DNA of 64,000 bases from Rhabdophis nuchalis (Eukaryota; Chordata; Lepidosauria; Squamata; Natricidae): NCBI GenBank assembly GCA_039707465.1, contig CM077644.1:198249962-198313961 (forward strand). The letters run 5' to 3'. Made by a program: the position numbers and the translations under genes. Shown piece after piece: positions 1 through 10,209 of this stretch; position 1 is the first letter of the stretch; each line of letters begins with the position of its first letter. The notes under the pieces were generated by a model. The model saw only the letters and a program-made list of their open reading frames with translations. It was not told the DNA's origin and did not search any database.

Positions 1-167
1 TTAGAAAAATTAAAATCCAATATACAAACAATAAAAAGCAATATCCCCCTATCCCTCTGGCAATAATAATCAAGCAAACAAGCCACTTTATAGATTCCAT
101 CCTATTCTGGGTTCTCCTGGCCCATTGATAAAACCAGATCTTTAAGGCCTTGCAAAGAGTATAATTT

Positions 168-380
168 AATAGCAATAGCACTTAGACTTATATACTGCTC
201 CATAGTGCTTTACAGCTGTCTCTAAGTGGTTTACAATCTTAGCATATTGCCCCCAACAATCTGGCCCCTCATTTTACCAACTTTGGAAGGATGGAAGGCT
301 GAATCAACTTTGAGCAGGTCAGAATCAAAATCCAGTGAGTTCACCTACAGTATTGCACTCTAACCACTGTGCCACCATGG
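168..380 (-). mobile_element. tRNA-derived SINE (squamate type), degraded
   Basis: On the minus strand the unit opens with a tRNA-like head (CCATGGTGGCACAGTGGTTA), continues through a body about 'pastes' of GGTTGATTC/CAGCC, a long AATGAGG..TTGTTGGGGGCAATATG block and ends in a GCACTTAG..TGCTATTGCTA tail. The same body and tail recur on the plus strand at 39890-40100 and 46360-46600, so it is a dispersed family. Non-autonomous and presumably mobilised by a LINE partner; this copy has lost part of the promoter region. Confidence 0.7.
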
Positions 381-464
381 TTCTTATTCTTTATGATTCC
401 AGTACAATTAGATTAAAGTTATGAGGAAGAAGATTCAGGGCAAACATTAGAAAGACACTCTACT

Positions 465-545
465 AGGTTCTGCCTGAATAGAAAATTGGCTTAATAGCCT
501 TTAAGGTCTGCTTCAGTATTAAACTTCCATGATTCTGTGAATTTT
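465..545 (+). mobile_element. Possible ancient CR1 3' end
   Basis: The stretch with TTTAAGGTCTGCTTC and the closing CATGATTCTGTGA resembles the terminal region and short tandem tail of old amniote CR1 copies (AAGGTCCCTTCCAAC...ATTCTATGATTCTGTGA). No coding part survives. Low confidence because the match is short. Confidence 0.3.
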
Positions 546-1845
546 ACTGCCCTTTCTTAAAAGCTGAGGGGTGGGTGATTTTCAACCACAATTTTCTCTC
601 TTCTATCATCATTCTATTTTTCTCAGTCCCCATCTTCCAGAGATTTTATCTACTTGCCTGCACAATGTCCAAAGGTTTTCTTCCTCCTCTTTCGGAATAA
701 AGAGAAAAATTAGGAGTCATGTTTTTCCATCTTCATTTTATCCATCTAGAAGGAATGCTGCTAGATAAAGAGCAATCTGCTGTACAGAAATGAGGATTCT
801 CACTCAGTGATGATTTTTTTCTCCATTTTATTTAGTTTTTAAGTATTTTAAAATAATGTGTCAATGCAATATGATTAATGATCATTAGATTGTAGCAGGA
901 AAGTGATGATAACAGCTCTGCAATAAGTGGTCAATATGTGCTTGAAACGGGTTTTTAGAAAAACAAATTAACATTATTTATAATATTATTTATTTAAGTT
1001 CTTAAATTGTCCTGTTAATTCCATTCACAACCCAGATTCAACCCTTACATGTAGAGACATCTAGCACTATTTGAACCATATGCAGATTTACAACACTTTT
1101 ACATGAAGAAACTGCAAAGGAATTACTATATTCATGTGAAATAAAATTTATGTTAAGGGAATAGACATGTCTGTCATTGGTGTTACATTTTTCATGACAA
1201 TTTATGCAGTTAGGATCTTTAATTTCTCCAGCACTTTATCCCAATTGGAATAGGAAGGGAACAGTCTATCGAATAATTTCTAATACTGCATCTAATCAGC
1301 GGCTTCTCCTCTTTAAATACTTTTAAAATAAGTTGTAACAGAGTAATCTGGTAATTTCAGAAATAAATCCTTATTATAACTGGATCACGCTAATGAGTCC
1401 TGTTACATAATTATTCTTCCATGCTTCTGTTGCTAAATCTCCATGGTATGAGTTCAAACCAGAGCTTATCTATTGCAAACTTTCTAAAACTTGGCAAATC
1501 ACCCCTTCTCTCCTCCCCTTCCCCCATTTTTTTCATTGGTGGCTAAAATGTACATACTAGGCAAGTCATTCCAGCATTTGTTTTCTTTTCCCCAGAGATT
1601 TCACTTTGCTTACCTGTAATATCAGCTCTCTCCTCTTTGTGTATGTGTGTGTGCGTGGTCTTCAAAAATATCAGCTCACAATGCACAGTACTGGATGCAA
1701 TTTGAGCAAAGATTGAGCTGCAAAGAAGTGTATGGGCACAAGAGGCCAGTAGTGTGAATCAATTTGAAGTCAACAGAATGTTTAGCAGGGGATAGAATCA
1801 CTAACGTGTGGCAAAGCTCATTATTAACATCATGGAAATGTCCAT
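546..1845. other. AT-rich DNA, no supported feature
   Basis: Only short AT-rich frames are present (for example 571-768), with no recognisable domain, promoter context or repeat family. Nothing further is supported. Confidence 0.6.
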
Positions 1846-1847
1846 GG

Positions 1848-1950
1848 CTATGTGATAAAACATATGTTTTGCATGCAGGAAATCCCTGGTCCAATTCTTG
1901 GCATGACTGGGCAGAGATTGAAATCAACCGCTTGAAACCCTGGATTTCAT
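1848..1950 (+). mobile_element. tRNA-derived SINE relic
   Basis: TTTTGCATGCAGGAAATCCC followed by TGGTCCAATTCTTGGCA is a tRNA-like second half with a decayed B box, and the downstream CCGCTTGAAACCCTGG matches the body of a widespread vertebrate tRNA SINE type (family recalled, not searched). Strongly diverged. Confidence 0.4.
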
Positions 1951-1989
1951 TTGCCAAAATTCCAACCCTGAATGAGACTGAATGACTAA

Positions 1990-2770
1990 CTATAAAGCAA
2001 CCTCTTAGGTATAATTTGCAAACCTATAAGAGTTTAGGATGTATTGAACATCCACTGCTTTTTTTAAACACAACAATAACAACAAAACCACAAAATCTTT
2101 TCTCCCTCTCTGGTAATCTAAATGAAAACACACATTGCAAGTTGCCTACTTATTTAAGGGCTTGCTTTAATTTTGTTCCAGTTTATATCTGGCCAAAAGA
2201 AATACAATGGTTCTATAAGATTAAAACTACAGAGCAAATTCACCCACATAAAGGTAAGTTCACAACTTCTACAAGGAGTAGCAAAATTTCACGAATTTGT
2301 CATAAATATCCAGTGCTTTTGAAAACTGCTTCAATCTGTATGTTTGGAAAATAAATTTATCCACAGGAGATATAATCTACTGAGAACTCTTGTAAAATAC
2401 ACAACCCTCTACAAGAAATGACAGTTGAATAAGATCGCATCTAATATCTTGCATAAATCCCATTCATTCGAGCTGACTTCACAGTAGCTTTGTGTGCATG
2501 ATTCTTAAAAGCAAACAGATTGTGTTCCGAATGTTGACTGTAAACTTATTCAAACAGTACAGAGTCACATATAATAAATGAATACAATGTGTAAGATGCA
2601 CAATGGACCAAAACCTTGATGGCTATTGGTTAACATAATCATTATGAAAATCTTGATCAAATCTTAAAATCTTAACATCACTATTCTTGCCTTCTTGAAT
2701 GCTTGGAGATTTCCTTTAGAAATATTGTCTATGTGTCTTCCTTAGTAAGGTAGCAGAAAGTGCACACCAG
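1990..2770. other. No supported feature
   Basis: The 112-codon frame at 2016-2354 has no recognisable motif and a composition like random AT-rich sequence. No other feature is seen. Confidence 0.55.
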
Positions 2771-2774
2771 AAAC

Positions 2775-2874
2775 TATATTTGTTTATTTATTGTTGTTGT
2801 TATTTATTGTTTTTATGCTACCTGTGCACCGCCCCGAGTCCCCGTGGGGAGAGGGGGCGGTATAGAAATAATAA

Positions 2875-2875
<1 letters not shown>
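2775..2875 (+). mobile_element. L2-type LINE 3' tail fragment
   Basis: Contains the terminal motif TGCACCGCCCCGAGTCCC followed by GGGGAGAGGGGGCGGTATA, which is shared with the 3' ends of the L2-type elements at 7.7, 20.0, 43.4 and 53.8 kb. The C-rich and G-rich halves can form a hairpin. An ATT microsatellite follows immediately as the tail. Only the 3' UTR is present. Confidence 0.75.

Positions 2876-2910
<35 letters not shown>
2872..2910 (+). repeat. (ATT)n microsatellite
   Basis: About 12 ATT units directly abut the L2-type 3' tail and probably derive from its terminal repeats. Confidence 0.9.
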
Positions 2911-2911
<1 letters not shown>

Positions 2912-3347
2912 TGTTTTTAGTCCTTCTTATCCATTCTTCCATTTATTTGATCCAAATGTTCAGTGGCGCCACCAAGATCATTGTCCTGCCTGGAAACTTT
3001 TGGAGTCTGTAATTCACTTCAAAAGCTCTGGCTGCAGAGGAATCCTATTTACCTCCCTGAGTTGCTGGCCAAAATATCGGATAATGTGCTGCTTGCTTCC
3101 TCCCAACTACTTGCCAAAATATCAAGTGATGAAGAGAAAGAGACAAATCTGGAAGGAAGCTCCAGGCTAAATTATCTCAGTGGCTTCAGGACTTCCCACA
3201 TTTGCTGAAGCTGTCTAGAAGTTATAGTTGTATCATGGCGGGTATGATGCTAAGAAAATTATTTTGAGAAATTGGAAAAGTAATAACATTCTGGATATTA
3301 AGGATTGGATTTTAGAAAGGTATGATCTTCAGTTTAAAAAAGAACAG

Positions 3348-3545
3348 AACAGAATGGAAAAAATTATAGTTGGATGGGACCTTGCAGGTCTTCTAATCCA
3401 ACCCCCTGCTCAAGCAGCAGACCCTATAGCATTTCAGACAAATGGCTGTCCAATCTTTTCTTAAAAATCTCCAGTGACAGAGCACCCACAATTTCTGAAG
3501 ATAAGCCATTCCACTGATTAATTGTTATAACTGTCAGGAACCATC
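3348..3545 (-). mobile_element. CR1 LINE 3' end
   Basis: Read on the minus strand it encodes the end of the CR1 ORF2 protein (decayed, as in FLTV..IN.W and LDSHLSEM) and then the typical 3' UTR with GGTTGGATTAGAAGACC. Compare the intact copy at 19380-19590. A 5'-truncated relic with no long frame. Confidence 0.8.
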
Positions 3546-3549
3546 AGGA

Positions 3550-5035
3550 ACTAAGTACTAATTAAGAATGACTCAATATGCTTGTTTTTTCCCCTTATGG
3601 AATAAGTTTTACAATATTTGTGATGTTAGAAAATCATTATTTCCCACCTCCCCAGTAGATTTAGAAATCTGTTTGACATTTGATTAATATGTGACACATA
3701 TAGACAAATTATCCTCCCCCTCTCTCTTGTATTTTAAAAAGACTTCCTTTGCTTTATTACTGCTTTAAAAGCCTCACCCTACTTCCATTTCTAGATTTCC
3801 AGACCTTTTCAAACAAATTTAAGCTGGGCCAGTAATTCCCTCTCTTTAGAATGTTCACTGAGCTATGTTACCTAATTTATCTGAGTGTCCATAACATCTG
3901 TTAGCTGTGACCTGAATTAAAACATGATATGGAATCAATATCATCCTTCTTCCTTGTTATTATGCCTCCAGTAAGATCTTTAGCAGCTATGTATATCTTA
4001 TGAATGACAGCAAACAGAGTTGGCTACAAGGAAAAAATAAATAAAATGAAACATGGAAAGGGAAGAACCTTCTACTAAGTAGAACTATATTTCTCCAAAC
4101 TGTGTATTAAACCATATTTGCCTATAAATGATATCCCAGTTGGAAACAACAATTGAAAGAGATTCAACACAGAGAAAAAAGGGATGAAACTATGTGTATT
4201 TTAGTAAAATCACTGGGATTTTTTCATTGTGGAAAAAATAAGTTAATAATATCCAAATATGCTTGCTTTCTCGGTTTAAGAAAAGAGGGGGGCAAGAACC
4301 TCCTTCATCCAAGTAAAAGATGTTTGCATCAATTTCAGCAAAGTACAATCATTTTGCAAATGGTCCTATCTAAACCTCTTACACTATGAGGTAAGATTTT
4401 CACAGTATGACCATATGTTCTTGTCATATCCAGGAGTAAATAATGAATACCTAAGGTAAGCCCCTTAATTTGCTCTTTATACATTTCCACGATGCTAAGA
4501 TTGCTTGAATTTTCTTCAAGCCTATTTTTTTTCTAATTTAGTTCACAGGAAATCTGTTTCACTAGATATTCCAAACTCAGTAGCCAACCTATAAAGCTAT
4601 TCATCTCCTGCCTGTTCTATGAATTGGTGTAGTTATCACCTGGAAAGATGTAAAACCAACAGACTTCCCCTATTATCATACTAAAGAAAATGGACGAGGA
4701 CAAAGAAGAGGGGGAAAATAACAATCAAGCAATATAATACCATTTGTTGGTCAGCTAGCAGGTGGTACAGTTCTTAAATGTCATTTTATCCATTTCAGAG
4801 AAAATTTCAGCACACTGTAAATTCTACGTATGCCACACATTATAAACAGAGTTATAATGGAAGCCATATATCTGTGCAGAGGGATATTGTATATCAGAAA
4901 GTATGACTCAAAGATGAACCTATAGGGGACATATATATTTCAATGTAAAATGTAAACTGTCTGCATTATATAAAAATAGAAGTACACCATATATAAAATG
5001 TACATAATGAAACAGCCATTCTCAGTTTTATTTGC
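3550..5035. other. No supported feature
   Basis: AT-rich unique-looking DNA. Short frames such as 4153-4389 show no domain. No repeats above a few units are seen. Confidence 0.55.
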
Positions 5036-5049
5036 ATAAGTTGAATGTG

Positions 5050-5140
5050 CCCAGATAAGTGACAATATCTTGCTGATTTTGGCTAATCTCAAAAGCTAAT
5101 CAGGATAGGATCTGGTTGGATGAAAGATCACCAACTACTC
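5050..5140 (+). mobile_element. 5S-rRNA-derived SINE relic
   Basis: AATCTCAAAAGCTAATCAGG and, a few bases later, TGGTTGGATGAAAGATCACC track the internal control region of 5S rRNA (GATCTCGGAAGCTAAGCAGG..TGGATGGGAGACC). Too diverged to be a gene; similar relics lie at 6.1 kb and, inverted, at 62.7 kb, so a 5S-headed SINE family is more likely than independent pseudogenes. Confidence 0.55.
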
Positions 5141-5167
5141 CAAAATCCAGTGAGAGAAGATATACAT

Positions 5168-5199
5168 AGTGGTGTGTGTGTGTGTGTGGGGGGGGGGGA
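5168..5199 (+). repeat. (TG)n plus poly-G tract
   Basis: About nine TG units run into a G homopolymer. Simple repeat. Confidence 0.85.
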
Positions 5200-5235
5200 C
5201 GGACAATAGCAAAATGTTTCTGCTTTGTGAAAAAA

Positions 5236-5268
5236 AACATATCCATGAAACTCATCAAGGAGAGAAGC
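5236..5268 (+). mobile_element. CR1 fragment, left half of a split copy
   Basis: GAAACTCATCAAGGAGAGAAGC corresponds to the CR1 coding stretch that reads W-K-L-T-K-E-R-S in the intact copy near 19360-19382. It is continued exactly at 5796 beyond the hAT-type insertion. Confidence 0.75.
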
Positions 5269-5795
5269 CAGAGGTGAAATGCTAAAAAATGCTACCTGTT
5301 GTAAAAAAAGCAACTGGTTCACCCAAACCAGTAGTAAAAAAATGCTACCAGTTCAGTCAAACCGGTAGCAGCTGTGCGACAATCAGTTGTGCCATGTGAT
5401 TTATATTTGCTAGAAATCATGCAGCACAGCTGACTGTTGCACATCTGATCATCAGAATTTTAAAAAAAACTTTTTTTAGCATTTTTTTACTAACGGTTCA
5501 CCCCAGTAATAAAAAAAAATGCTTTAAAAAAGTTTAAAGAAAGTTCTGACGATCAGCTGTGCAACAATCAGCCGTGCCACGTGATTTATATTTACTAGAA
5601 AGCAGGAAATCCTGATTTCTAGTGAATCTAAATTGCACGGCACAGCTGTTACCCCCCCCTCGCTGTTCTACTTACCTTTGCAGACTCAGAAAAGGCTTCT
5701 TAGCGCCCGTGGTGTGCATGCGTGCAAAGTGTACATTTGGTGCCCATGTGTGCACGAAGCAAACTCGTAGCAGACTTCAAAGCATTTCACCTCTC
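5269..5795. mobile_element. hAT-type non-autonomous element inside CR1
   Basis: Inverted termini CAGAGGTGAAATGC (left) and GCATTTCACCTCTC (right) are flanked by a perfect 8-bp direct duplication AGAGAAGC at 5261-5268 and 5796-5803. Eight-base target duplications and CAG-RGGTG ends are hallmarks of hAT transposons. The flanking CR1 sequence is continuous once the element and one duplication copy are removed. Internally it holds a foldback (arms around 5430-5500 and 5505-5570) and direct repeats near 5370-5420 and 5551-5601. No transposase frame. Confidence 0.85.
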
Positions 5796-6003
5796 AGAGA
5801 AGCAACCTGGAATTAAGGAGAAATTTCCTAACAGTGAGGACAATTAACCAATGGAATAGCTTGCCTTCAGAAGTTGTGAGTGCTTTATCACTGGAGATTT
5901 TTTAAGAAAAGACTGGACAGCCAACTGTCTGAAATGGTATAGGGTCTGCTGTTTGAGCAGAGGATTGAAGACCTCCAAAGTCCCTTCCAGATCTATTCTG
6001 ATT
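5796..6003 (+). mobile_element. CR1 3' end, right half of split copy
   Basis: Continues the CR1 frame (decayed N-L-E-L-R-R-N-F-L-T-V-R-T-I-N-Q-W-N-S-L-P-S stretch), then LDSQLSEMV-like codons and the 3' UTR with GACCTCCAAAGTCCCTTCCA. 5'-truncated relic. Confidence 0.85.
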
Positions 6004-6054
6004 ATTTATATAAGTAACTAGAGTTGAGATCAACTGAGAGATGACTTGGTCTTT

Positions 6055-6190
6055 TGCCCAGCTAGTTGATAATATTAGGTAACCTTGATTCAATCTCAAA
6101 AAGTTAAGCAGGATTGAATCTGGATGAAATATGGATGGCAGCCCACTAGGTTTCCTCTGAAACCCTTCTTTTTTCCCTTGCATTGTTAAT
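6055..6190 (+). mobile_element. 5S-rRNA-derived SINE relic
   Basis: TCAATCTCAAAAAGTTAAGC followed after a gap by ATATGGATGGCAGCCCACTA aligns with 5S rRNA GATCTC-GGAAGCTAAGCAGG and TTGGATGGGAGACC. Second 5S-headed relic within 1.2 kb. Not an intact 5S gene. Confidence 0.5.
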
Positions 6191-6313
6191 TATTTTGTTT
6201 ATTCAGAAGTTCCCTGAAATGAGAAAACTTGTACATTATATTGTAAATTTTCAGTTGGCTTAATATAGTATCTTCTTTAATATAGTATCTTCTTTCCTCA
6301 ATATTATTTGGGA

Positions 6314-7724
6314 CTATCTAGATTCGCGCCAGTCCGGCTTCCGACCCGGGCACAGTACCGAGACCGCATTGGTCGCATTGGTCGATGATCTCTGGAGGGC
6401 ACGAGATAGCGGATTTTCCTCTATCCTAGTCCTATTAGACCTCTCAGCGGCTTTTGATACCATCGACCATGGTATCCTATTACGCCGACTGGGGGGGTTG
6501 GGGCTGAGAGGCACCGTTCTACGATGGTTCTCGTCCTATCTCTCTGGTCAGTCACAATATGTGTTGACGGGGGGGAAGAGGTCGACTTCTAGATCCCTCT
6601 TATGTGGGGTCCCTCAGGGGTCGGTCCTCTCGCCCCTGCTGTTCAACATATATATGAAGCCGCTGGGTGAGATCATCCGTGGTTTCGGGGTGGGATATCA
6701 TCTGTACGCTGATGATACCCAGCTGTACATATCCACCCCGGACCACCCCAATGATGCCGTCGAGGTTATGTCCCGGTGCTTGGAGGCTGTACGGATCTGG
6801 ATGGGTAGTAACAAACTCAGGCTCAACCCGTCCAAGACTGAGTGGCTGTGGCTTCCGGCACCCCGTTTCAGCCAGATTATTCCAACTCTGGCCATTGGGG
6901 GCGAAACACCAGCCCCTGTGGAGAAGGCACGCAATCTAGGTGTCCTCCTGGACTCTCGGCTGACTATGGAAGACCAGGTGGCGGCCGTGGCCAGGGGGGC
7001 ATTCCATCAGGTACGCCTGATGCGCCAATTGCGTCCCTTACTGGATCGGGGAGCCTTACGCACAGTCACTCAAGCACTCGTCACATCTCGACTTGACTAT
7101 TGCAATGCTCTCTACATGGGGCTTCCCTTGAAGTGCACCCGAAGACTACAGTTAGTCCAGAACGCGGCCTCACGGATAATTACGGGAGCGCCTAAACACT
7201 CCCATATAACACCTGTCCTACGCGAGCTCCACTGGCTTCCTGTGGTCTTTCGGGTGCGCTTCAAGGTCCTAACAACCATCTTCAAAACACTCCATGGCTC
7301 GGGACCTAGCTATCTGCAAGACCGTCTCCTGCCCCATACATCCCTGGGACCGACACGCTCCCATAGAGAGGGCCTCCTCAGGGTGCCGTCGGTCGGGCAA
7401 TGTCGACTGGCGGCGCCCAGGGGGAGGGCCTTCTCTGTGGCAGGGCCGGCCCTTTGGAACGACCTGCCCCCTGAAATCCGCACCATTCCTGACCTCCGCC
7501 TCTTCCGCAAATGTCTTAAGACTCACTTCTTTCAACTAGCCGGCCTTGCGTAACCCCAGCACCGCCAATTATAAACGAGGGTTTTAAAAACGGTTACAAC
7601 ACAGGCATCTAATATCTATGTATTTGCATTTTGTATTTATTGATTTAATTCTATGTTCGCCGCCCCGAGTCCCTTGTTGTGAGATGGGAGCGGGTTATAA
7701 ATATGAAAAATAAATAAATAAATA
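6314..7724 (+). mobile_element. L2-type LINE, 5'-truncated, young
   Basis: Bounded by a 13-14 bp target duplication AATATTATTTGGGA at 6300-6313 and 7725-7738. It begins inside the RT domain, keeps an open frame to the natural stop at 7553, and has a 3' UTR ending CCGCCCCGAGTCCC..GAGCGGGTTATAAATATG and AAAT repeats. High GC and CpG content against the AT-rich flanks, and the intact frame, suggest recent insertion. Truncation at the 5' end is typical of target-primed reverse transcription. Confidence 0.92.
6315..7553 (+). CDS. L2-type LINE reverse transcriptase, C-terminal part
   Basis: The frame is open from the element's truncated 5' edge, so there is no authentic start codon; about 413 codons remain. 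In order it shows [16 protein letters not shown], the RT block [16 protein letters not shown], the GVPQGSVLSPLLFN block, the catalytic YADDTQLY motif (near 6706), the thumb region LGVLLDSRLTMEDQVAAVAR, and the conserved C-terminal RELHWLPVVFRVRFK..SYL and ALWNDLPPEIR segments. The N-terminal endonuclease and the first RT blocks are missing, so it cannot retrotranspose alone. Family assignment to L2 (CR1/L2 superfamily) rests on YADDTQLY and the C-terminal LRLFRKCLKTHFF signature. Confidence 0.9.
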   Translation, partial: YLDSRQSGFRPGHSTETALVALVDDLWRARDSGFSSILVLLDLSAAFDTIDHGILLRRLGGLGLRGTVLRWFSSYLSGQSQYVLTGGKRSTSRSLLCGVPQGSVLSPLLFNIYMKPLGEIIRGFGVGYHLYADDTQLYISTPDHPNDAVEVMSRCLEAVRIWMGSNKLRLNPSKTEWLWLPAPRFSQIIPTLAIGGETPAPVEKARNLGVLLDSRLTMEDQVAAVARGAFHQVRLMRQLRPLLDRGALRTVTQALVTSRLDYCNALYMGLPLKCTRRLQLVQNAASRIITGAPKHSHITPVLRELHWLPVVFRVRFKVLTTIFKTLHGSGPSYLQDRLLPHTSLGPTRSHREGLLRVPSVGQCRLAAPRGRAFSVAGPALWNDLPPEIRTIPDLRLFRKCLKTHFFQLAGLA

Positions 7725-7739
7725 AATATTATTTGGGAT

Positions 7740-8660
7740 GGAAATACAATAACAACAACAAAAATAACAAGATAGCACTATAGGGAAGAGACACATTCAC
7801 TTCTGAGTAATTGATTTGTGCTTATTTCTTTTAATGAATCCAGCCCCTAAGTTATCAATCTTTGCCAGAAACCATAACATACTGCAGTGTATATTCTTTT
7901 CCAACCTCCTACTCTAAAAATATTTAATGAAAAAAGCTTTTTAAAATAAGTTGTATATGAAACACTTTTACTATCCAAGGTTGTTTTTTGTTTTGTTTTG
8001 TTTTGTTTTGTTTTAATAGTGCAAAACATTGTAGAAATCATCCCAGAATTAAAGCAGCCATGGAAGTGGTATTAAAATAATTCACTGATTGAATCAACAG
8101 ATTCATGCACTAGGAAAATAGGATTGCTCTGTGGCTATCTATTGAAATGCATTTATTTGTCTGATTAGTATTTAAATTTGCTGCACACAGTGCTTTAGCA
8201 ATATTGTCTAATGTGCAGAATAATAGCTGGATGTAGCCTTTGGGGGTACTATATAGTATATTAAAATTACAGCACCCCTTAGGTAGGAAGAGGCATATGA
8301 TGATCCTAGGGCTTTTGGAATGTTACTTGGAAGCTTACGGAAAATTAATGAGGGATTTAAAGGTGTATACTGGGGAATAAGCAAATAGCCGTTGTAAATA
8401 TGAAGCCTCTGGTGGTAAGGAGCCAAGTTAATCTTTACCCACTAGGCCCTTTTGACCGTAATTAAATAATCTTTGTGGAATTATATCGAATGGTATTACA
8501 ATGCAAAAATAGCCTGAACTAGTGTGCTCAAATGTTGCAGACATTTTCATGCCCATACTTAAAGCTATAGTCCTATACACACTCTTCTGGAATTAAGTTG
8601 CATTGCAATGAGTAGACACATTGAAGATTGCATAAGTACCTTAGCCTTCTTCTTCCTCTT
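7740..8660. other. No gene; short TTTTG microsatellite
   Basis: Holds a (TTTTG)n tract at about 7982-8014 and otherwise AT-rich unique-looking DNA. No domain-bearing frame. Confidence 0.55.
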
Positions 8661-8669
8661 CCTCTATAT

Positions 8670-9030
8670 CTGTGATGGCAAACCTATGGCACACATGCCA
8701 GAGGTGACACACAGAGCTCTCTCTGTGGGCACATGCACTGTCGCCAGCTGCTCTTCCAGTTTCTGGTGCACATGTTAGTCTTCAAATGTGCCAGAGCACT
8801 GGAAACCCAATGATGGCCGATGCGCATGCGCAAACCAGAAATCTGAAGACCAGTTGCCCCGCACGTATGGATGTGCTGGAAATCCAAAGGCTAGCTGGCT
8901 GGCATGTGCATGCACACTGGCCAGCTGATCTTTAAGTTTCTGGCACTCGGGCACACATGTCTATGCTTGCACACACATGTGTGCATGTTCTGGTTTCAGC
9001 ATTTGGTGCCGAAAAGGTTCGCCATCACTG
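8670..9030. mobile_element. hAT-type non-autonomous element
   Basis: Ends CTGTGATGGCAAACCTATGG and CCGAAAAGGTTCGCCATCAC-TG are imperfect inverted copies (right end complement reads CAGTGATGGCGAACC). The interior is rich in TG/CA dinucleotides and CpG decay (many GCACACATG steps). Flanking octamers CTCTATAT and TTCTATTA match at 5 of 8 positions, a weak candidate target duplication. No transposase. Confidence 0.6.
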
Positions 9031-9039
9031 TTCTATTAT

Positions 9040-9635
9040 CATCATCTAACCAGGCAGTTTTGCACTATCCTTGGGCAAAAAAGGAAGCACTGGAAGCAGA
9101 TTTAATTTTGTTACATTATTATTTCATTTATTTTTAATAACTTAACCTTGATTTTAAAAACTGATAATCTAATTACATTTTGCTACATTTTCCTTATCTG
9201 AAGAGCTGATAAGGAAAGCAAATTGCAGTAGCAGATACCCACAATTATTTCTTTATTAATTTATCTCCACAAGTGATTTTGTTCTGTGTTTATCCAACAT
9301 TCATGCTGTAAAGATATAATATATATTGAAAAATGTGGGGAATCATTTAGCAATATAGGGAGTAAATATTGGAACTACTTGCTAGGTAAATGTAAGATCC
9401 AAGAATATTTATCTTGCATCTATGCCCTATTCAAATTGCTGGACCTGGACTCAATTGTTTCCTCTCTACTGAGTTTAATAACATGAAAATCATTCAAACA
9501 AAACCAAAACAATGGAGAAAAGAACAGATATTAACATTATCGTGTGTTCTCTAAGTATTTAAATAGTTTTAAATAATAATTAATAAATAATTTAATTTAA
9601 TAAAAAGAAATAAAAATGAAAAATGAAAAGTTTGG
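9040..9635. other. No supported feature
   Basis: AT-rich, ends in a run of TAA/AAAT-like bases. Frames below 80 codons with no domain. Confidence 0.5.
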
Positions 9636-9638
9636 ATA

Positions 9639-9985
9639 GTGGATGTTGCAGTGCCTGGAGACAGTAGAATAGGAGAGAAAGATCACAGAATACAAAGACT
9701 TGCAGATAAAAGTAGAACAGCTATGACAAAAGAAAGCAAAGATAGTAAGTACCTGCCTTGGACACACTCTCAAAACAACTGGAGCACCACTTGAACACTA
9801 TTAGCATTGACAAAAATCGCCACCAATCAACAGCTTTGTTTGGAATAGCCTTCATGCAGCAGTGATACATTTAACACTATCAAAGAACAATATATGCTTA
9901 TCCCAGGCTCTTAGAAAGGACACAGTAGGTGGATAAAAATATCAAATCCAATCTAAATATCTGGCTAAAACAACAATCATAACAA
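9639..9985 (+). mobile_element. R4/Dong-like LINE, 3' terminal relic
   Basis: Translation from 9639 gives VDVAVPGDSRIGEKDHR, matching the core of the restriction-like endonuclease of R2/R4/NeSL-type LINEs (D-V/I-A-V/I-P-G-D-x-R), and further on DTLSKQLEHHLNTIS and QSTALFGIA, which resemble the family's conserved C-terminal region. Multiple frameshifts and stops; no function retained. The 3' part (9905-9985) is similar to 13265-13345, supporting a dispersed family. Confidence 0.6.
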
Positions 9986-10034
9986 AATTTGCTGGCCTTG
10001 AAACCAAGAGGCTTAAGATAATTTTAATTCTGGT

Positions 10035-10205
10035 ATAGGCTTGGCTGAATGGATATCTCTGGGCCAGTCACTTTCTTTCAGCCTAATTTACCTCATAGGT
10101 TATTGTTGTTGGAAAATAGAAGAGAAAAAAGTATGATGTATAATCACTGCCTTGAGTTACTTATAAAAGTAATGATGGTGAGATAAAAATCTAATAAAAA
10201 TATTT
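10035..10205 (+). mobile_element. tRNA-SINE body and tail (squamate type)
   Basis: GGCTGAATGGATATCTCTGG, CCAGTCACTTTCTTTCAGCC, ACCTCATAGG-TTATTGTTGTTGG, and the closing CTGCCTTGAGTTACTTATAA with AAATCTAATAAAAATA are the body and 3' tail of a widespread reptile SINE (recalled family, not searched). Promoter head not clear. Confidence 0.55.
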
Positions 10206-10209
10206 TAAA

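Noticed and set aside
2016..2354. 112-codon frame
   Set aside because: No motif; composition matches the surrounding non-coding DNA.
5050..5140. Intact 5S rRNA gene
   Set aside because: Too many substitutions and missing ends; kept as a SINE relic.
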